DNA of 64,000 bases, from contig NZ_JBPKBI010000001.1 of assembly GCF_051388935.1 (NCBI RefSeq), forward strand, positions 1,136,174-1,200,173, in the 5' to 3' direction. Below the pieces are notes generated by a model. That model did not search any database. It was not told the origin of the DNA and was given only the letters and a program-made list of their open reading frames with translations. Positions within the stretch are counted from its first letter, which is position 1, and each line of letters starts with the position of its first letter. Both the position numbers and the translations under genes were made by a program. This DNA is from Yinghuangia sp035454725 (lineage in GTDB: Bacteria; Actinomycetota; Actinomycetes; Streptomycetales; Streptomycetaceae). Positions 34,626-43,687 of this stretch are shown here, in pieces.

Positions 34626-37600
34626 TCATTCCACGACTCGCCACGTGATCTCGACGGTCGCGTCCGGCTCCGCCGCTGCCAATTCCGCCAGCTCCGCCTG
34701 CAGTTCGGCAACAACCCTGGACGCGTTCGTGCGACTTCCGCCGGAGCGTTGCTTGGCACGCTGCGGCGGGACGGGGTGCGTGCTGCGCACCGGCGGGTTC
34801 GCGGTTTCGCCGGTCAGCTTGACGTCGTCAGGCGTGGCCGGGGTGCCGCGGTCCACGGCATCCCCCGGGGCCGGGACGGAGGTCCGTTGGTCCTCTGCTG
34901 TGGTTCCCCCGGGCGCAACCGTGGTGGCCGCGGCGGCTTCGGCCTGACTGCGCTCGATGACCTGCACGATCGACTTGCGTGCCTCCAACAGCGCTTCGAC
35001 CAGGTTCGTCGTCCGCTGGTCGGCTTGCGCCGCGCCGCGCAGCGCTTCGAGCACGGCCCGGCCTTTGGCGCCGTAGCTCGGCGCGAGCTTGAGCATGTCC
35101 CATGCCGCGGTCGTCAAGGCGTAGACAACCTTCTCGGCCTGCATGATCGACGCCCCATAGCGGCTCGCGGTCTGCGGAGCGAGATCAAACCGGGCGAAGG
35201 CGGTGATGATCTGCCGCGCGGCCGCCGTCCCGCCGGCCGTACCGCGATCCAGGCCGATCAGCTCGTCGAGCAGGTCGCGTGAGCGGCGTGCGAGGGCGAG
35301 GCGGCCCGCCGGGTCGGCGCCGTCGAGCCCGAGCTCGTCCGCGTATGTCTCCAGCAGCGAGACCAGGTTGGTGACCTGTGCCTGGTGCTGACGTGCTTTC
35401 TGGATGATCTGCCGGGCGAACTGGTTCACCAGGCGCCCACGTCGCAGCTTCGGAGGCGCCTCACCGAAGATGTCCCAGAACCTGCGCCCGGCCTCCTCCC
35501 AGTCCGACTCTTCGGGCAGCGGTTGCGAGCGCAGCGCGAAGTGCGGCCGGATACCGGACAGTTCCGGAGCGGGGTCGAGTGCCGTCCCCGACTGCACCCA
35601 CACCCGGTCATCGGTCTCGGCGAAGGCCGCGACAACCAGGTTGGCCATGAACGGTTCGAGGCCCATCGCCTCGGGCTTGTCGATCCACTCGGTGAGTTGG
35701 ACGACGCTCAGATCACCGGGCCCCGCATGAGCGCGTGCCTCGCGAGCGAAATGCTCGCCCCAGTGCGGGGCCAGCGAGAAGTAGACCTCCTTCTGCTGAC
35801 CGAGCTTGAGCGGCACGGCGATCCGCCGCATGATCGTGCGGTCCTTCGCGGGAATCTCGGTCTGCCGGTCGCCCGCCTCCGCGGCGGCTCGCACGTAGCC
35901 GAAAACCGTCTTGGCGTCGCTCGGTTTGACGGCGGTGCGGGTGTTGTCCGGGTCGAAGTCCGGGTGGCCGGGATATTGGTGTGCGAGCAGAGCCGCTGCC
36001 ACATGCCGGATCGCGTCGCCGAGCGACTGGCCGACGGACACGCGCAGTTCGCCCACATCGGGGAGCGCCTCGAAGTGGTCGTCGAACGAGACGTCGACTT
36101 CGTTCGCCTGCTTGTCCGCGCAGCCGTAAGCCTGGCGGAAAGCGGTTTTGACGGTCTTGGTCAGCGCGTCGCGCTGGCTCTCCAGCAGAGCCCTGGCCCG
36201 TGCCCGGTTGTCCGCGTTGAGGTGGCCGGCGTAGACGGTGTCGAACCGCTGTGGATCGGACAGCGCGTAGTGCACGGTGACCAGCCGCTGGAAGTCCTGG
36301 TAGCGCGCCGCCGAGAGGTGGGTGGGGATCCACGCGACGGTCTGCGGACGGTTGGCGGAGTCCTCACGCAGGCCGCGGACGCGGACCACGTCGTCGACCG
36401 GGCCGTACTCCCCTTCGTCGAAGGGCAGATCGACAATCAGCCGCCACAGCCCCTCGTGGCCGGGGGAGAACTCGTGGTCGGGCATTTCGTCTCGGTCGGC
36501 GATGTTGCCGAACACAACCTCGGCGGTGCGGTTCGAGCCGCGCCACACGAACTTCAGCTCGTCGGACCCGAGTCGGTCGTGGAGTTCGAGGCCCAGTTCC
36601 TCGGCGAGCAGTCGGCGTGCAAACGAACGGCGGTTGGCCCGACTGTTGTTGACGTTGGCGTTGGCGATGACCGAGTCGACGTCCACGCCTGCCAGTTCCA
36701 GGCGTACGCCCGGATTGACCTCGGTGCCCAGCGTCTTGATCTCGGCGAACCGGGTGGCCCATTCGTCGACTTTGCCTTTGATGACCCCCACTTCGGCGCC
36801 TGGGATCGGGGACACGACCGAGCCGTGGTTGAGCGCGCCCAGCCGCCGGATCGTGAGGTCGCGCAAGGCCGGCACGCTGGGCGCGAGGGCGGACAGCAGC
36901 AGGGTGCACATCAGCCGGTTGTCGCCGGTGAAGCCCTTGCACCGGCCCAGCAGATGCGGGTCGGTGATGCTCGCGCGGTTGTGGCGGTAGCGGTCGATGT
37001 CCTCTTCGGTCACCTCGTACGTCGCCAGGAGGTACGGCCGCATCTTGGTGCGGTAGAGCTTGTCCGCGGCCTTGAACTCCTCGCGGAGCCGGTCCACGAA
37101 CGGGCGGTCGCCGCCGTCCGCGATGACTTCGTAGAGGTCGCCGAGCGGCACGAGTTGGTCGACCGTGGCGTCGTCGCGGTGGGCGGCGAGCAGGAGACCC
37201 ATGAGCTTGAGCCCGGTCCGCGAGCGCTGGAGCGCGGAGGAGATGTGGACGAGGGTGTCCATGAACGCGGGGGAGAAGGGGTAGGTCAGGCGGAACGACG
37301 CCTCGTCCGCGCCTGTCGTTCCCTCGTCGGACCCCAGCAGGACGTCCCAGACGTTCGGCCCGACGTTCCGGATTCTCTTGAAGGCATCCTCCAGCAAGGC
37401 GGCCGACTCGTCGTTCTTCGGGCGCAGGAGACGGGCGTTCGCGATCTGCGGGAGGTTGCGGTCCTCCAGCGTGATCTTGTCGAATCGGCCGGAGGCCAGG
37501 TTGAGGCTGTCCTGGATCGCGGTCTCGGCGGCTCCGGACACCTCTTCACCGACCAGTTCGCGCAGGTCGCGTTGCCGGGCGATGAACGACACGATCGGGA

Positions 37601-38591
37601 TCGCACGACGCGAGTCGGCGCCCTCCACGAAATTGGTGATCTTGTCGGCCTCGCGCGAGACGAACTTCTGGTCGTGGATGCGGTTGGCGAGCCACAGGAT
37701 CAGCTCGTCCATGAAGAGGATGAGGCCGTCGTAGCCGAGCGACTTGGCGTGATCGGCGATCACCGCGAGCCCGGCGTCGAGGGAGATGAAGCCGTGTTCC
37801 TCTTCGGCGGCGTGGCCGGTGAAACCGGGGAACCAGCTCGTGATCGCGTCGTGGACGAGCTTGGCGCGCAGTTCCGCCGGCGTCGTCGGGTCGACCAGAT
37901 TGGGATTGCCCTTGCTGCCGTCGAACTCTTCGGCGGCGAGCGCGGTGTCAAGGAGAGACGGCGTCCAGGCGAATCCCTCGCCCCACTCGTCGTCGGCCGC
38001 GGCCGACTCGGCGTCCTCGGCGGAGACCAGCCCCTCGATGAACCGTTCGTCGCCGATCTTGGCGCGCAGGCTGCGGATGTCCTGGAAAAGCGCATCGGTC
38101 CGGTAGACCTGGGGGGTCGGCGCGTCCGCGTGCAGTGCCTTGACGTGCGCGACGTAGCCGCCGAGTACCCGCTGCTCCAGCGATTTCGCCCCGAGCATGT
38201 GGTACGGCACCAACAGGAAGCGCTTGCCCTCGTCCACCAGCCACGAGTGCTTGGTGAGGATCGGGTCGAGGTCACGTCGCGCCCGCGCTGAGGAGTCACC
38301 GCGGAGCAAAGCGTGGAGAACCGCCATGAAATGCGACTTGCCGGAACCAAAGGAACCGTGCAGATAGGCCGCTTTCGAGGTGTGCCCGTCGAGTGCGGCT
38401 TTGATCAGGCTCAGGGCTTCGTCGAAATTCTCCCGGAGACGGTCGGTGACGACGTAGTCCCGCAGCGCCCGAGCGGCGCCTTCCTCGGTGACCGCTTCCG
38501 CGAGCTTGAGTACGAAGTCGGACGTCGAGATCGACTGTTTGATGTCGAAGATCTCGCTGAGGAGGGGGGTCGTCGCTCCGGTCCGCGCCAT
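34626..38591 (-). CDS. pglY: BREX protein PglY, large P-loop ATPase
   Basis: A 1321-residue ATPase of the PglY/BrxC group: Walker A LHGSFGSGKSHF at about 77-88, Walker B-like GLILFMDELILWLANR near residue 287, and a very long helical body with a disordered proline/threonine-rich segment near residue 1230. BrxC/PglY is a conserved BREX core protein thought to act with PglZ and PglX in the exclusion complex. The ATG at 38591 (MARTGATTPLLSEIFDI) is preceded by GAGAGG; the open frame beyond to 38855 is not coding. It heads the pglY-pglZ-brxD-brxHI transcription unit. Confidence 0.93.
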   Translation of the reverse strand: MARTGATTPLLSEIFDIKQSISTSDFVLKLAEAVTEEGAARALRDYVVTDRLRENFDEALSLIKAALDGHTSKAAYLHGSFGSGKSHFMAVLHALLRGDSSARARRDLDPILTKHSWLVDEGKRFLLVPYHMLGAKSLEQRVLGGYVAHVKALHADAPTPQVYRTDALFQDIRSLRAKIGDERFIEGLVSAEDAESAAADDEWGEGFAWTPSLLDTALAAEEFDGSKGNPNLVDPTTPAELRAKLVHDAITSWFPGFTGHAAEEEHGFISLDAGLAVIADHAKSLGYDGLILFMDELILWLANRIHDQKFVSREADKITNFVEGADSRRAIPIVSFIARQRDLRELVGEEVSGAAETAIQDSLNLASGRFDKITLEDRNLPQIANARLLRPKNDESAALLEDAFKRIRNVGPNVWDVLLGSDEGTTGADEASFRLTYPFSPAFMDTLVHISSALQRSRTGLKLMGLLLAAHRDDATVDQLVPLGDLYEVIADGGDRPFVDRLREEFKAADKLYRTKMRPYLLATYEVTEEDIDRYRHNRASITDPHLLGRCKGFTGDNRLMCTLLLSALAPSVPALRDLTIRRLGALNHGSVVSPIPGAEVGVIKGKVDEWATRFAEIKTLGTEVNPGVRLELAGVDVDSVIANANVNNSRANRRSFARRLLAEELGLELHDRLGSDELKFVWRGSNRTAEVVFGNIADRDEMPDHEFSPGHEGLWRLIVDLPFDEGEYGPVDDVVRVRGLREDSANRPQTVAWIPTHLSAARYQDFQRLVTVHYALSDPQRFDTVYAGHLNADNRARARALLESQRDALTKTVKTAFRQAYGCADKQANEVDVSFDDHFEALPDVGELRVSVGQSLGDAIRHVAAALLAHQYPGHPDFDPDNTRTAVKPSDAKTVFGYVRAAAEAGDRQTEIPAKDRTIMRRIAVPLKLGQQKEVYFSLAPHWGEHFAREARAHAGPGDLSVVQLTEWIDKPEAMGLEPFMANLVVAAFAETDDRVWVQSGTALDPAPELSGIRPHFALRSQPLPEESDWEEAGRRFWDIFGEAPPKLRRGRLVNQFARQIIQKARQHQAQVTNLVSLLETYADELGLDGADPAGRLALARRSRDLLDELIGLDRGTAGGTAAARQIITAFARFDLAPQTASRYGASIMQAEKVVYALTTAAWDMLKLAPSYGAKGRAVLEALRGAAQADQRTTNLVEALLEARKSIVQVIERSQAEAAAATTVAPGGTTAEDQRTSVPAPGDAVDRGTPATPDDVKLTGETANPPVRSTHPVPPQRAKQRSGGSRTNASRVVAELQAELAELAAAEPDATVEITWRVVE

Positions 38592-39083
38592 GGAAATATC
38601 GCCTCTCCCACCCTGTTCGCCCGCGTCTGCCCGTACGTGCTCCCACCCAAGCCGTGCCGGTTGTCGGGCGGAGAGGTGCCGCGTCGCCGTGGAGAGATCC
38701 GCGCGCTGTCGCGGGGACGCGGGTTCCGCTCGCCGCCGCCCGGACGGTTGCGGTCGCCGTCGATCGTATCGGGCACGGACCGGGCGGTGTCGGTCCCCGA
38801 CGAAATACTGATCGACGCGACCGGTCGAGCTGCACTCCCGCAACAGACCGGACACCGTGCCATGCGGGTGCTCAAAGCCAGCCGCGCATGACTGCCAATG
38901 GACTGGTCTCTTTCGTTTTTGAACGAATAAGATCGTGCGGCTGCGTGAGAGTTCCGTGGCTTCTGATCGGGGGATCGCTTTTGTATGCCCAACTTGCCCG
39001 GCTCAGGCGGTTGAACGGCGACTTCCCCCACATGCTGATGCGTCTCGGCCCGCGCCACGACGCCTTTTCCGAGGGAAGTATTC
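38592..39083. promoter_or_regulatory. Divergent promoter region, pglY and exported LGFP protein
   Basis: About 490 bp between pglY (leftward) and the ASST/LGFP gene (rightward). The stretch near 38890-38960 is AT-richer than its surroundings (tttttgaacgaataagatcg), as expected for promoters. No gene or clear operator was found. Confidence 0.45.
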
Positions 39084-42014
39084 TTGAACTTCGTCATGAC
39101 CAGACGATTGCGGCGCGTGGTGGTGGTTGCCTCCGTCGCCGCATCGGTGGCCGCGGGGGGCGCGGCCACAGCGGTTGCCTCCGACACCGGCCACGTCGGT
39201 TCCCCACTCTCCGTGCGCGGAACGGAACCGGCGGCAGCGCCTGCGACTCAGAACCTCGCCACCGTCCCCGAAGCGTCGGGGCAGTCCTCCACCACGACAC
39301 CGCCCGCGGCGACGGCTGTCGTTCCTGAAGCGACCACGGCGAACACGGCGGAAGCGTCCACGACGTACGTGAGCCGCCCCGACCTCCCGCGCTTCAACGC
39401 GACGACGACGCAGCCGGGGACACCGCATCCCGGCGTGCTGTTCGGCGGGTACCTCGGGACGACCGGCAACGGAAACAGTTCCTCCGCCCTGGTCGTCTAC
39501 GGCAACGACGGCGAGCCGGTTTGGATCAAGCCGCACGCCTCCAGCGGTGCCACGGCGACGCCGGTCAAGTACGGGAACACCGACGCCTTGGCCTATATCG
39601 TCGCCCCGGGCCGCTGGGAGATCATCAGCGGTGGCTACACGAAGATCGCCGAGGTAGCGGTCGAGACCGAAACGACGTCCTCCGGAGCGCACTTCGCGCT
39701 CTTCCCGAACAGCAACATCGCGGCGGTGAGCGGCACCCGGAGCGTCGTCGTCGACCTGACTCCGTACGGAGGTTCAGGTCCGGCGGTCGTCCGCTTCGGC
39801 ACAGTCTCGACGGTGAACATTCAGACAGGCGAGGTCCTGTCCTCGTGGAGCAGCCTGACGCCCGGCGCGGAGGAGACCGGGCAGGGGGCGATCCCGGTCA
39901 GCGACACCTACCGGCAACGCCAGGGGAACCTGCTCGACTACCTCGGCATCAGCTCGATCGCGTTCGGCGACGCCCCGAACCGCATCCTGATCAGCGCCCG
40001 GGGCACGTCCGCGGTCTACGAGATCGACACGACGACCGGTGAGATCGTCTGGGCGCTCGGCGGCAAGCGACCCACTGTTCAGCTTCCCGACGGCACGCCC
40101 GCCCCGAACGACCCGTTCTCGGTCGGCGCCCACGAGGACGGTGCGCTCTACGTCGGCGACGCCGACCCCCAGACAGGGCGCGCCCGAGGGCTGGTCTACC
40201 GGACCGACGGCACCGCCCCGACCAGCCTGATCAAGCAGATCGCCCCGGACACGGCACCCGTGGTCCAAGCGAACTCGCGCGGTGCCTTCCAGCCGGTGTC
40301 CGGCGCCGTCCCGGTCGGCGGCACCTACGCGGGACTCCTTTCGTTGGACGGCTCCGTATTCGAGTACGACGCCGACGGTGCCCAGGTGTTCACCGCGACG
40401 GCACCCACCTCGCAGCGCACCGCCACCGTCCGCAGCGCCTGGGACGGCCGCCCGACGACGTCGCCCGACATCGCGGCGGAGGTGCAGGGCGGCAACCACG
40501 CGGTCGTATACGCCAGTTGGAACGGCTCCGACCAGGTCGCCCAGTGGCGCGTGCAGATCGGCGCCGACGGCGACAATCTGCGTGTCGTCACCACAGCGCC
40601 TCGCGCCGGCTTCGAGACGGCGCTGCCGATCGACTACATCGCCGCCGACCAGTACGTGCGCGTGGACGCCCTCGACGCCAACGGTTCCATCATCGGCACA
40701 GTGGATCGGCCGGGACTCCTGCCCATGGCCGAGGCGTACGTCCGAGCCGGCGGGGCCGAGACTCTGGGTGGCTACTGGGGGCGCAGTTCCTCCCCGGACA
40801 GGGCGTCCATCCAGTACGAGTACGGCTCGATCGAGTGGTCGCCGCGTACCGGAGCCCATCCGATCACCGGCGCGATCTACCGCTACTACAGCTCCGGGGG
40901 CGGCGGCGGGGCCGGCCTGCCGCTCACGGACGCCGTGGCGCTGCCCGACGGACGCGGAACCCAGCAGGAATTCGAACGAGGCAGCATCTACCACACCGCG
41001 GAAACCGGTGCGCACACGGTTTCCGATATTTTCCGGGACAAGTACCGCGCGATGGGCGCCGAGCGCGGCTCGCTGGGTTACCCGAAGACCGACCAGTTCA
41101 CCGTTGGAAACCCAAGCACCCCCGAGCAACGTTTCGAAGGCGGTGTCCTGGTGTCGGGGGCTCCGGGCTGGAACGGCCCCGTCTATGCCCTCACCGGGGC
41201 GATCGGCGTCAAGTGGATTGCCATGGGTGGCCTCAGCAGTCCCATGGGGTTGCCGAAGAGCGACGTTCAGACGACGCCCGACAAGGTCGGCCGCTTCGTC
41301 CACTTCACCAACTTCTGGTCGGTCTACTGGACTCCGTCGACCGGAGCTCAGGCGCTCGACGACCCCATGGTCGGCAAGTGGAGCGCGAACGGGTGGGAAC
41401 TCGGCTTCCTCGGCTACCCGGTGACCAGCGTCGCGACAACTCCGGACGGCGTGGGGCGGTACGCGCACTTCCAGGGCGGCTCGATCTACTGGACCAACGG
41501 CACCGGCGCGGCCATCGTGCGTGGATCGATCCGCGACAAGTGGGCCGCGAACGGCTGGGAGCTCGGTGTCCTGGGCTACCCGACCACCGACGAGACCGCT
41601 ACTCCCGACGGAGTGGGTCGCTTCACCCACTTCCAGGGCGGCTCGATCTACTGGACGCCCAGCACCGGCGCGACGATCGTGCGCGGAGCGATCCGCGACA
41701 AGTGGGAGGCCACCGGCTGGGAACTCGGCGTCCTGGGCTACCCCACTACCGATGAGACCGGCACCCCGGACGGGGTGGGCCGTTTCAACCACTTCCAAGG
41801 CGGCTCGATCTACTGGACCCCGTCGACTTGGTCGCACGTGGTCCGCGGCGACATCAAGGCGACGTGGGCATCGCTCGGTTGGGAACTCGGCCGACTCGGC
41901 TATCCGACGACGGACGAGTACAGGCTCGCCAACGGCAACCAGCGGCAGGACTTCCAACACGGTTCCATCGTGTGGGACCACCTGACCAGGAAGACCACCG
42001 TCAGCTATTTCTGA
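39084..42014 (+). CDS. Exported arylsulfotransferase-like protein with LGFP repeats
   Basis: A 976-residue protein with a signal peptide (TRRLRRVVVVASVAASVAAGG, cleaved near AVAS), then an Ala/Thr-rich linker. Residues about 90-550 form a propeller-like region resembling the arylsulfotransferase (ASST) family (GGYLGTTGNGNSSSALVVYG; GEIVWALGGKRP; VGAHEDGALYVGD). The C-terminal 400 residues hold about eight LGFP repeats of 54 residues (core GWELGVLGYPTTDE, GRFTHFQGGSIYWTP). LGFP repeats are linked to cell-wall attachment in actinomycetes. A TTG at 39084 has GAGGGA upstream at good spacing; ATG 39096 is the alternative. It lies between the two halves of BREX, and its role there is unknown. Enzyme activity is unproven. 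Confidence 0.8.
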   Translation: MNFVMTRRLRRVVVVASVAASVAAGGAATAVASDTGHVGSPLSVRGTEPAAAPATQNLATVPEASGQSSTTTPPAATAVVPEATTANTAEASTTYVSRPDLPRFNATTTQPGTPHPGVLFGGYLGTTGNGNSSSALVVYGNDGEPVWIKPHASSGATATPVKYGNTDALAYIVAPGRWEIISGGYTKIAEVAVETETTSSGAHFALFPNSNIAAVSGTRSVVVDLTPYGGSGPAVVRFGTVSTVNIQTGEVLSSWSSLTPGAEETGQGAIPVSDTYRQRQGNLLDYLGISSIAFGDAPNRILISARGTSAVYEIDTTTGEIVWALGGKRPTVQLPDGTPAPNDPFSVGAHEDGALYVGDADPQTGRARGLVYRTDGTAPTSLIKQIAPDTAPVVQANSRGAFQPVSGAVPVGGTYAGLLSLDGSVFEYDADGAQVFTATAPTSQRTATVRSAWDGRPTTSPDIAAEVQGGNHAVVYASWNGSDQVAQWRVQIGADGDNLRVVTTAPRAGFETALPIDYIAADQYVRVDALDANGSIIGTVDRPGLLPMAEAYVRAGGAETLGGYWGRSSSPDRASIQYEYGSIEWSPRTGAHPITGAIYRYYSSGGGGGAGLPLTDAVALPDGRGTQQEFERGSIYHTAETGAHTVSDIFRDKYRAMGAERGSLGYPKTDQFTVGNPSTPEQRFEGGVLVSGAPGWNGPVYALTGAIGVKWIAMGGLSSPMGLPKSDVQTTPDKVGRFVHFTNFWSVYWTPSTGAQALDDPMVGKWSANGWELGFLGYPVTSVATTPDGVGRYAHFQGGSIYWTNGTGAAIVRGSIRDKWAANGWELGVLGYPTTDETATPDGVGRFTHFQGGSIYWTPSTGATIVRGAIRDKWEATGWELGVLGYPTTDETGTPDGVGRFNHFQGGSIYWTPSTWSHVVRGDIKATWASLGWELGRLGYPTTDEYRLANGNQRQDFQHGSIVWDHLTRKTTVSYF

Positions 42015-42026
42015 CGACCGTCGGGT

Positions 42027-42061
42027 CCGCGAATCCCTCTGCGTCGCGGGGGGATTCGCGG
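42027..42061 (+). terminator. Terminator after the ASST/LGFP gene
   Basis: A perfect 11-bp stem, CCGCGAATCCC (42027-42037) and GGGATTCGCGG (42051-42061), with a 13-base loop begins 12 bp after the stop codon. No T-tract follows. Confidence 0.8.
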
Positions 42062-42130
42062 TCACCCGGGCCGGTCTCCGACTGCTTGGACCTTTGCCGG
42101 GCCATATTGCGCGTCGCGTCGTTCACCTTG

Positions 42131-42183
42131 GTGCAGAGTGCACTCAACTGGTTCGCGATCAGGCGAACTTCGTTCAGCCGAAC
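42131..42183. promoter_or_regulatory. Cluster of three short palindromes upstream of the winged-helix gene
   Basis: GTGCA-GAG-TGCAC (42131-42143), GTTCGC-GATCAG-GCGAAC (42151-42168) and GTTC-AGCC-GAAC (42172-42183) follow one another within 53 bp. They could be operator sites for the winged-helix gene about 230 bp downstream. The rest of 42062-42415 has no gene. A further GC-rich stem (accccggcgg... / ...accccggggct) lies just before the start codon, near 42361-42391. Confidence 0.4.
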
Positions 42184-42415
42184 AGTGCGGCCGTACTCGT
42201 CAGGCGACGCTCCGCGATGGGAGCGGCTACGCGGCAGTCAGGTGCGGACGCGGCAATCCGCTTTGGCGCGCGACTCATTGGGCGCAACAGCCTTTTCCGG
42301 TTGGTTGGCCGAAACACGCACCAAGCGGCTACGCTGTGTGTCTGCACGACAACAGAAAAGACCCCGGCGGTGCTACGAACACCCCGGGGCTCGGCACAAG
42401 AGAAAGCACTCTCTG

Positions 42416-43483
42416 ATGCACGTCCAGCTTACCCGGGGCGAGCGCGGATACTCGACGCTCCGCGACGTCCTGCAAGACGACCGGATCAGCCTCGTCGCCC
42501 GGGGCCTCCTCGGCTACCTGCTCACCGTCCCCGACGCCGCGCACCTCAACGTGCGTACGCTCGCCGACAAGCATCTCGGCCTCGGACGCCGAGGCGTCGC
42601 GAAGGCCCTCGACGAACTGATCGAGGCGGGGTACTACCAGCGCCGTACCTTCCGCGACGACAAGACCGGCCACGTCCGGACCGTGACGTACGTCTTCGAC
42701 GCTCCGCAGAGAACAGCAACTCCGGTTCCCGCGTCACCGGCTCCCGCACTGTCGGGCACCGGCGACGCGGCTCCCGGTGACACGGGAGAACTCCCCGTAG
42801 GGGAGTGGTGGGGAAAACAACGGGAAAATCCCACCCTCCCTCCCCAGGGAGCCGAGAACGCGCGGAAATCGAGCGAGAACAAATCCTCGCTGCCGCGCCG
42901 ACGGAGGGAGGGCGGGGCACAGCCCGCAGACGCCGAAGACGATCAGCCGCAGCCGTCCGAAGAGTCCGAGGAGCCGGACGCATCGCAGGTCCCCGAGCTT
43001 CCGGAAGACCGCGAAGGACGTGCTGACGTCCTCGAACGCCTCGACCCCGGCACAGCATTGCTGGCCCGCCTCGGCCGTGTCGAACCCAAGCTCGCCCTCA
43101 GCGCCGCCGAGACTCGCGCCCTCGCCCCTCTCGCGCAGCGCTGGTTGGACACCGGCGTATCCGACCTGGAGACGCGCGCCCTGCTCACCCAGGGGTTGCC
43201 GCAGGTCGTCCACAGCCCCCGTGCGCTGCTGGCCAATCGCCTCACCCGCAAACTGCCGGCCCCGCGCAAGTCCCCCGACACCTACGCACGTCCCCTCGCC
43301 GAATGCGCCACCTGCCGCGACCCGCTGCCGCGCAATCAGCGAACGGGCATCTGCGCCCCCTGCTCCGGAGCAGTCGCACGAACCTCGTCGGCGAAGCCAC
43401 AGCCGAAGGCGGTCGCCGAACGGGTCGCGGCCCTGCGCTCGGTCCTGACTTCGTGTCGCATGGGCGCGGTGGCCGCGACATAA
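42416..43483 (+). CDS. Winged-helix (HTH) domain protein with zinc-finger-like tail
   Basis: A 355-residue protein. The first 85 residues form a winged helix like those of replication-initiator or HTH proteins that are very common in Streptomyces (VARGLLGYLLTVPDAAHLNVRTLADKH; VAKALDELIEAGYYQRRTF). A long acidic, proline-rich linker follows, then a helical segment about 235-310. Near the C-terminus CATC and CAPC can bind zinc. The start is ATG 42416 (MHVQLTRGERGYSTLRDVL). It is transcribed alone, with its own upstream palindromes and a downstream terminator. The DNA target is unknown. Confidence 0.8.
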   Translation: MHVQLTRGERGYSTLRDVLQDDRISLVARGLLGYLLTVPDAAHLNVRTLADKHLGLGRRGVAKALDELIEAGYYQRRTFRDDKTGHVRTVTYVFDAPQRTATPVPASPAPALSGTGDAAPGDTGELPVGEWWGKQRENPTLPPQGAENARKSSENKSSLPRRRREGGAQPADAEDDQPQPSEESEEPDASQVPELPEDREGRADVLERLDPGTALLARLGRVEPKLALSAAETRALAPLAQRWLDTGVSDLETRALLTQGLPQVVHSPRALLANRLTRKLPAPRKSPDTYARPLAECATCRDPLPRNQRTGICAPCSGAVARTSSAKPQPKAVAERVAALRSVLTSCRMGAVAAT

Positions 43484-43605
43484 CCTCCGTTGTCGGCGGC
43501 TGCGCGCCTCCGACTGCTCGGGAGGAGTGCACGAGCGGGAAGTCCGGGGCTTCTCACGGGTACACCCTCGAATCTCGCGAAGCAGCAGACCACGCACACG
43601 CATGC

Positions 43606-43638
43606 GGGGCCGGGCCCCCTCGACGGAGGCCCGGCCCC
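43606..43638. terminator. Bidirectional terminator hairpin
   Basis: A perfect 11-bp GC stem, GGGGCCGGGCC (43606-43616) and GGCCCGGCCCC (43628-43638), lies between the convergent winged-helix and LGFP genes. Confidence 0.85.
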
Positions 43639-43687
43639 GAGATCGAACTGATCGGTGGTCGACCTGGTGTGGGTCAGGAACTGATCG

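Noticed and set aside
35385..38291. Plus-strand open frame of 968 codons opposite pglY
   Set aside because: Shadow of the PglY frame; no domain and biased composition typical of antisense high-GC DNA.
41380..41830. DNA-level direct repeats near 41.4-41.8 kb as a repeat array
   Set aside because: They are the coding repeats of the LGFP domain, in frame with a 54-residue period.
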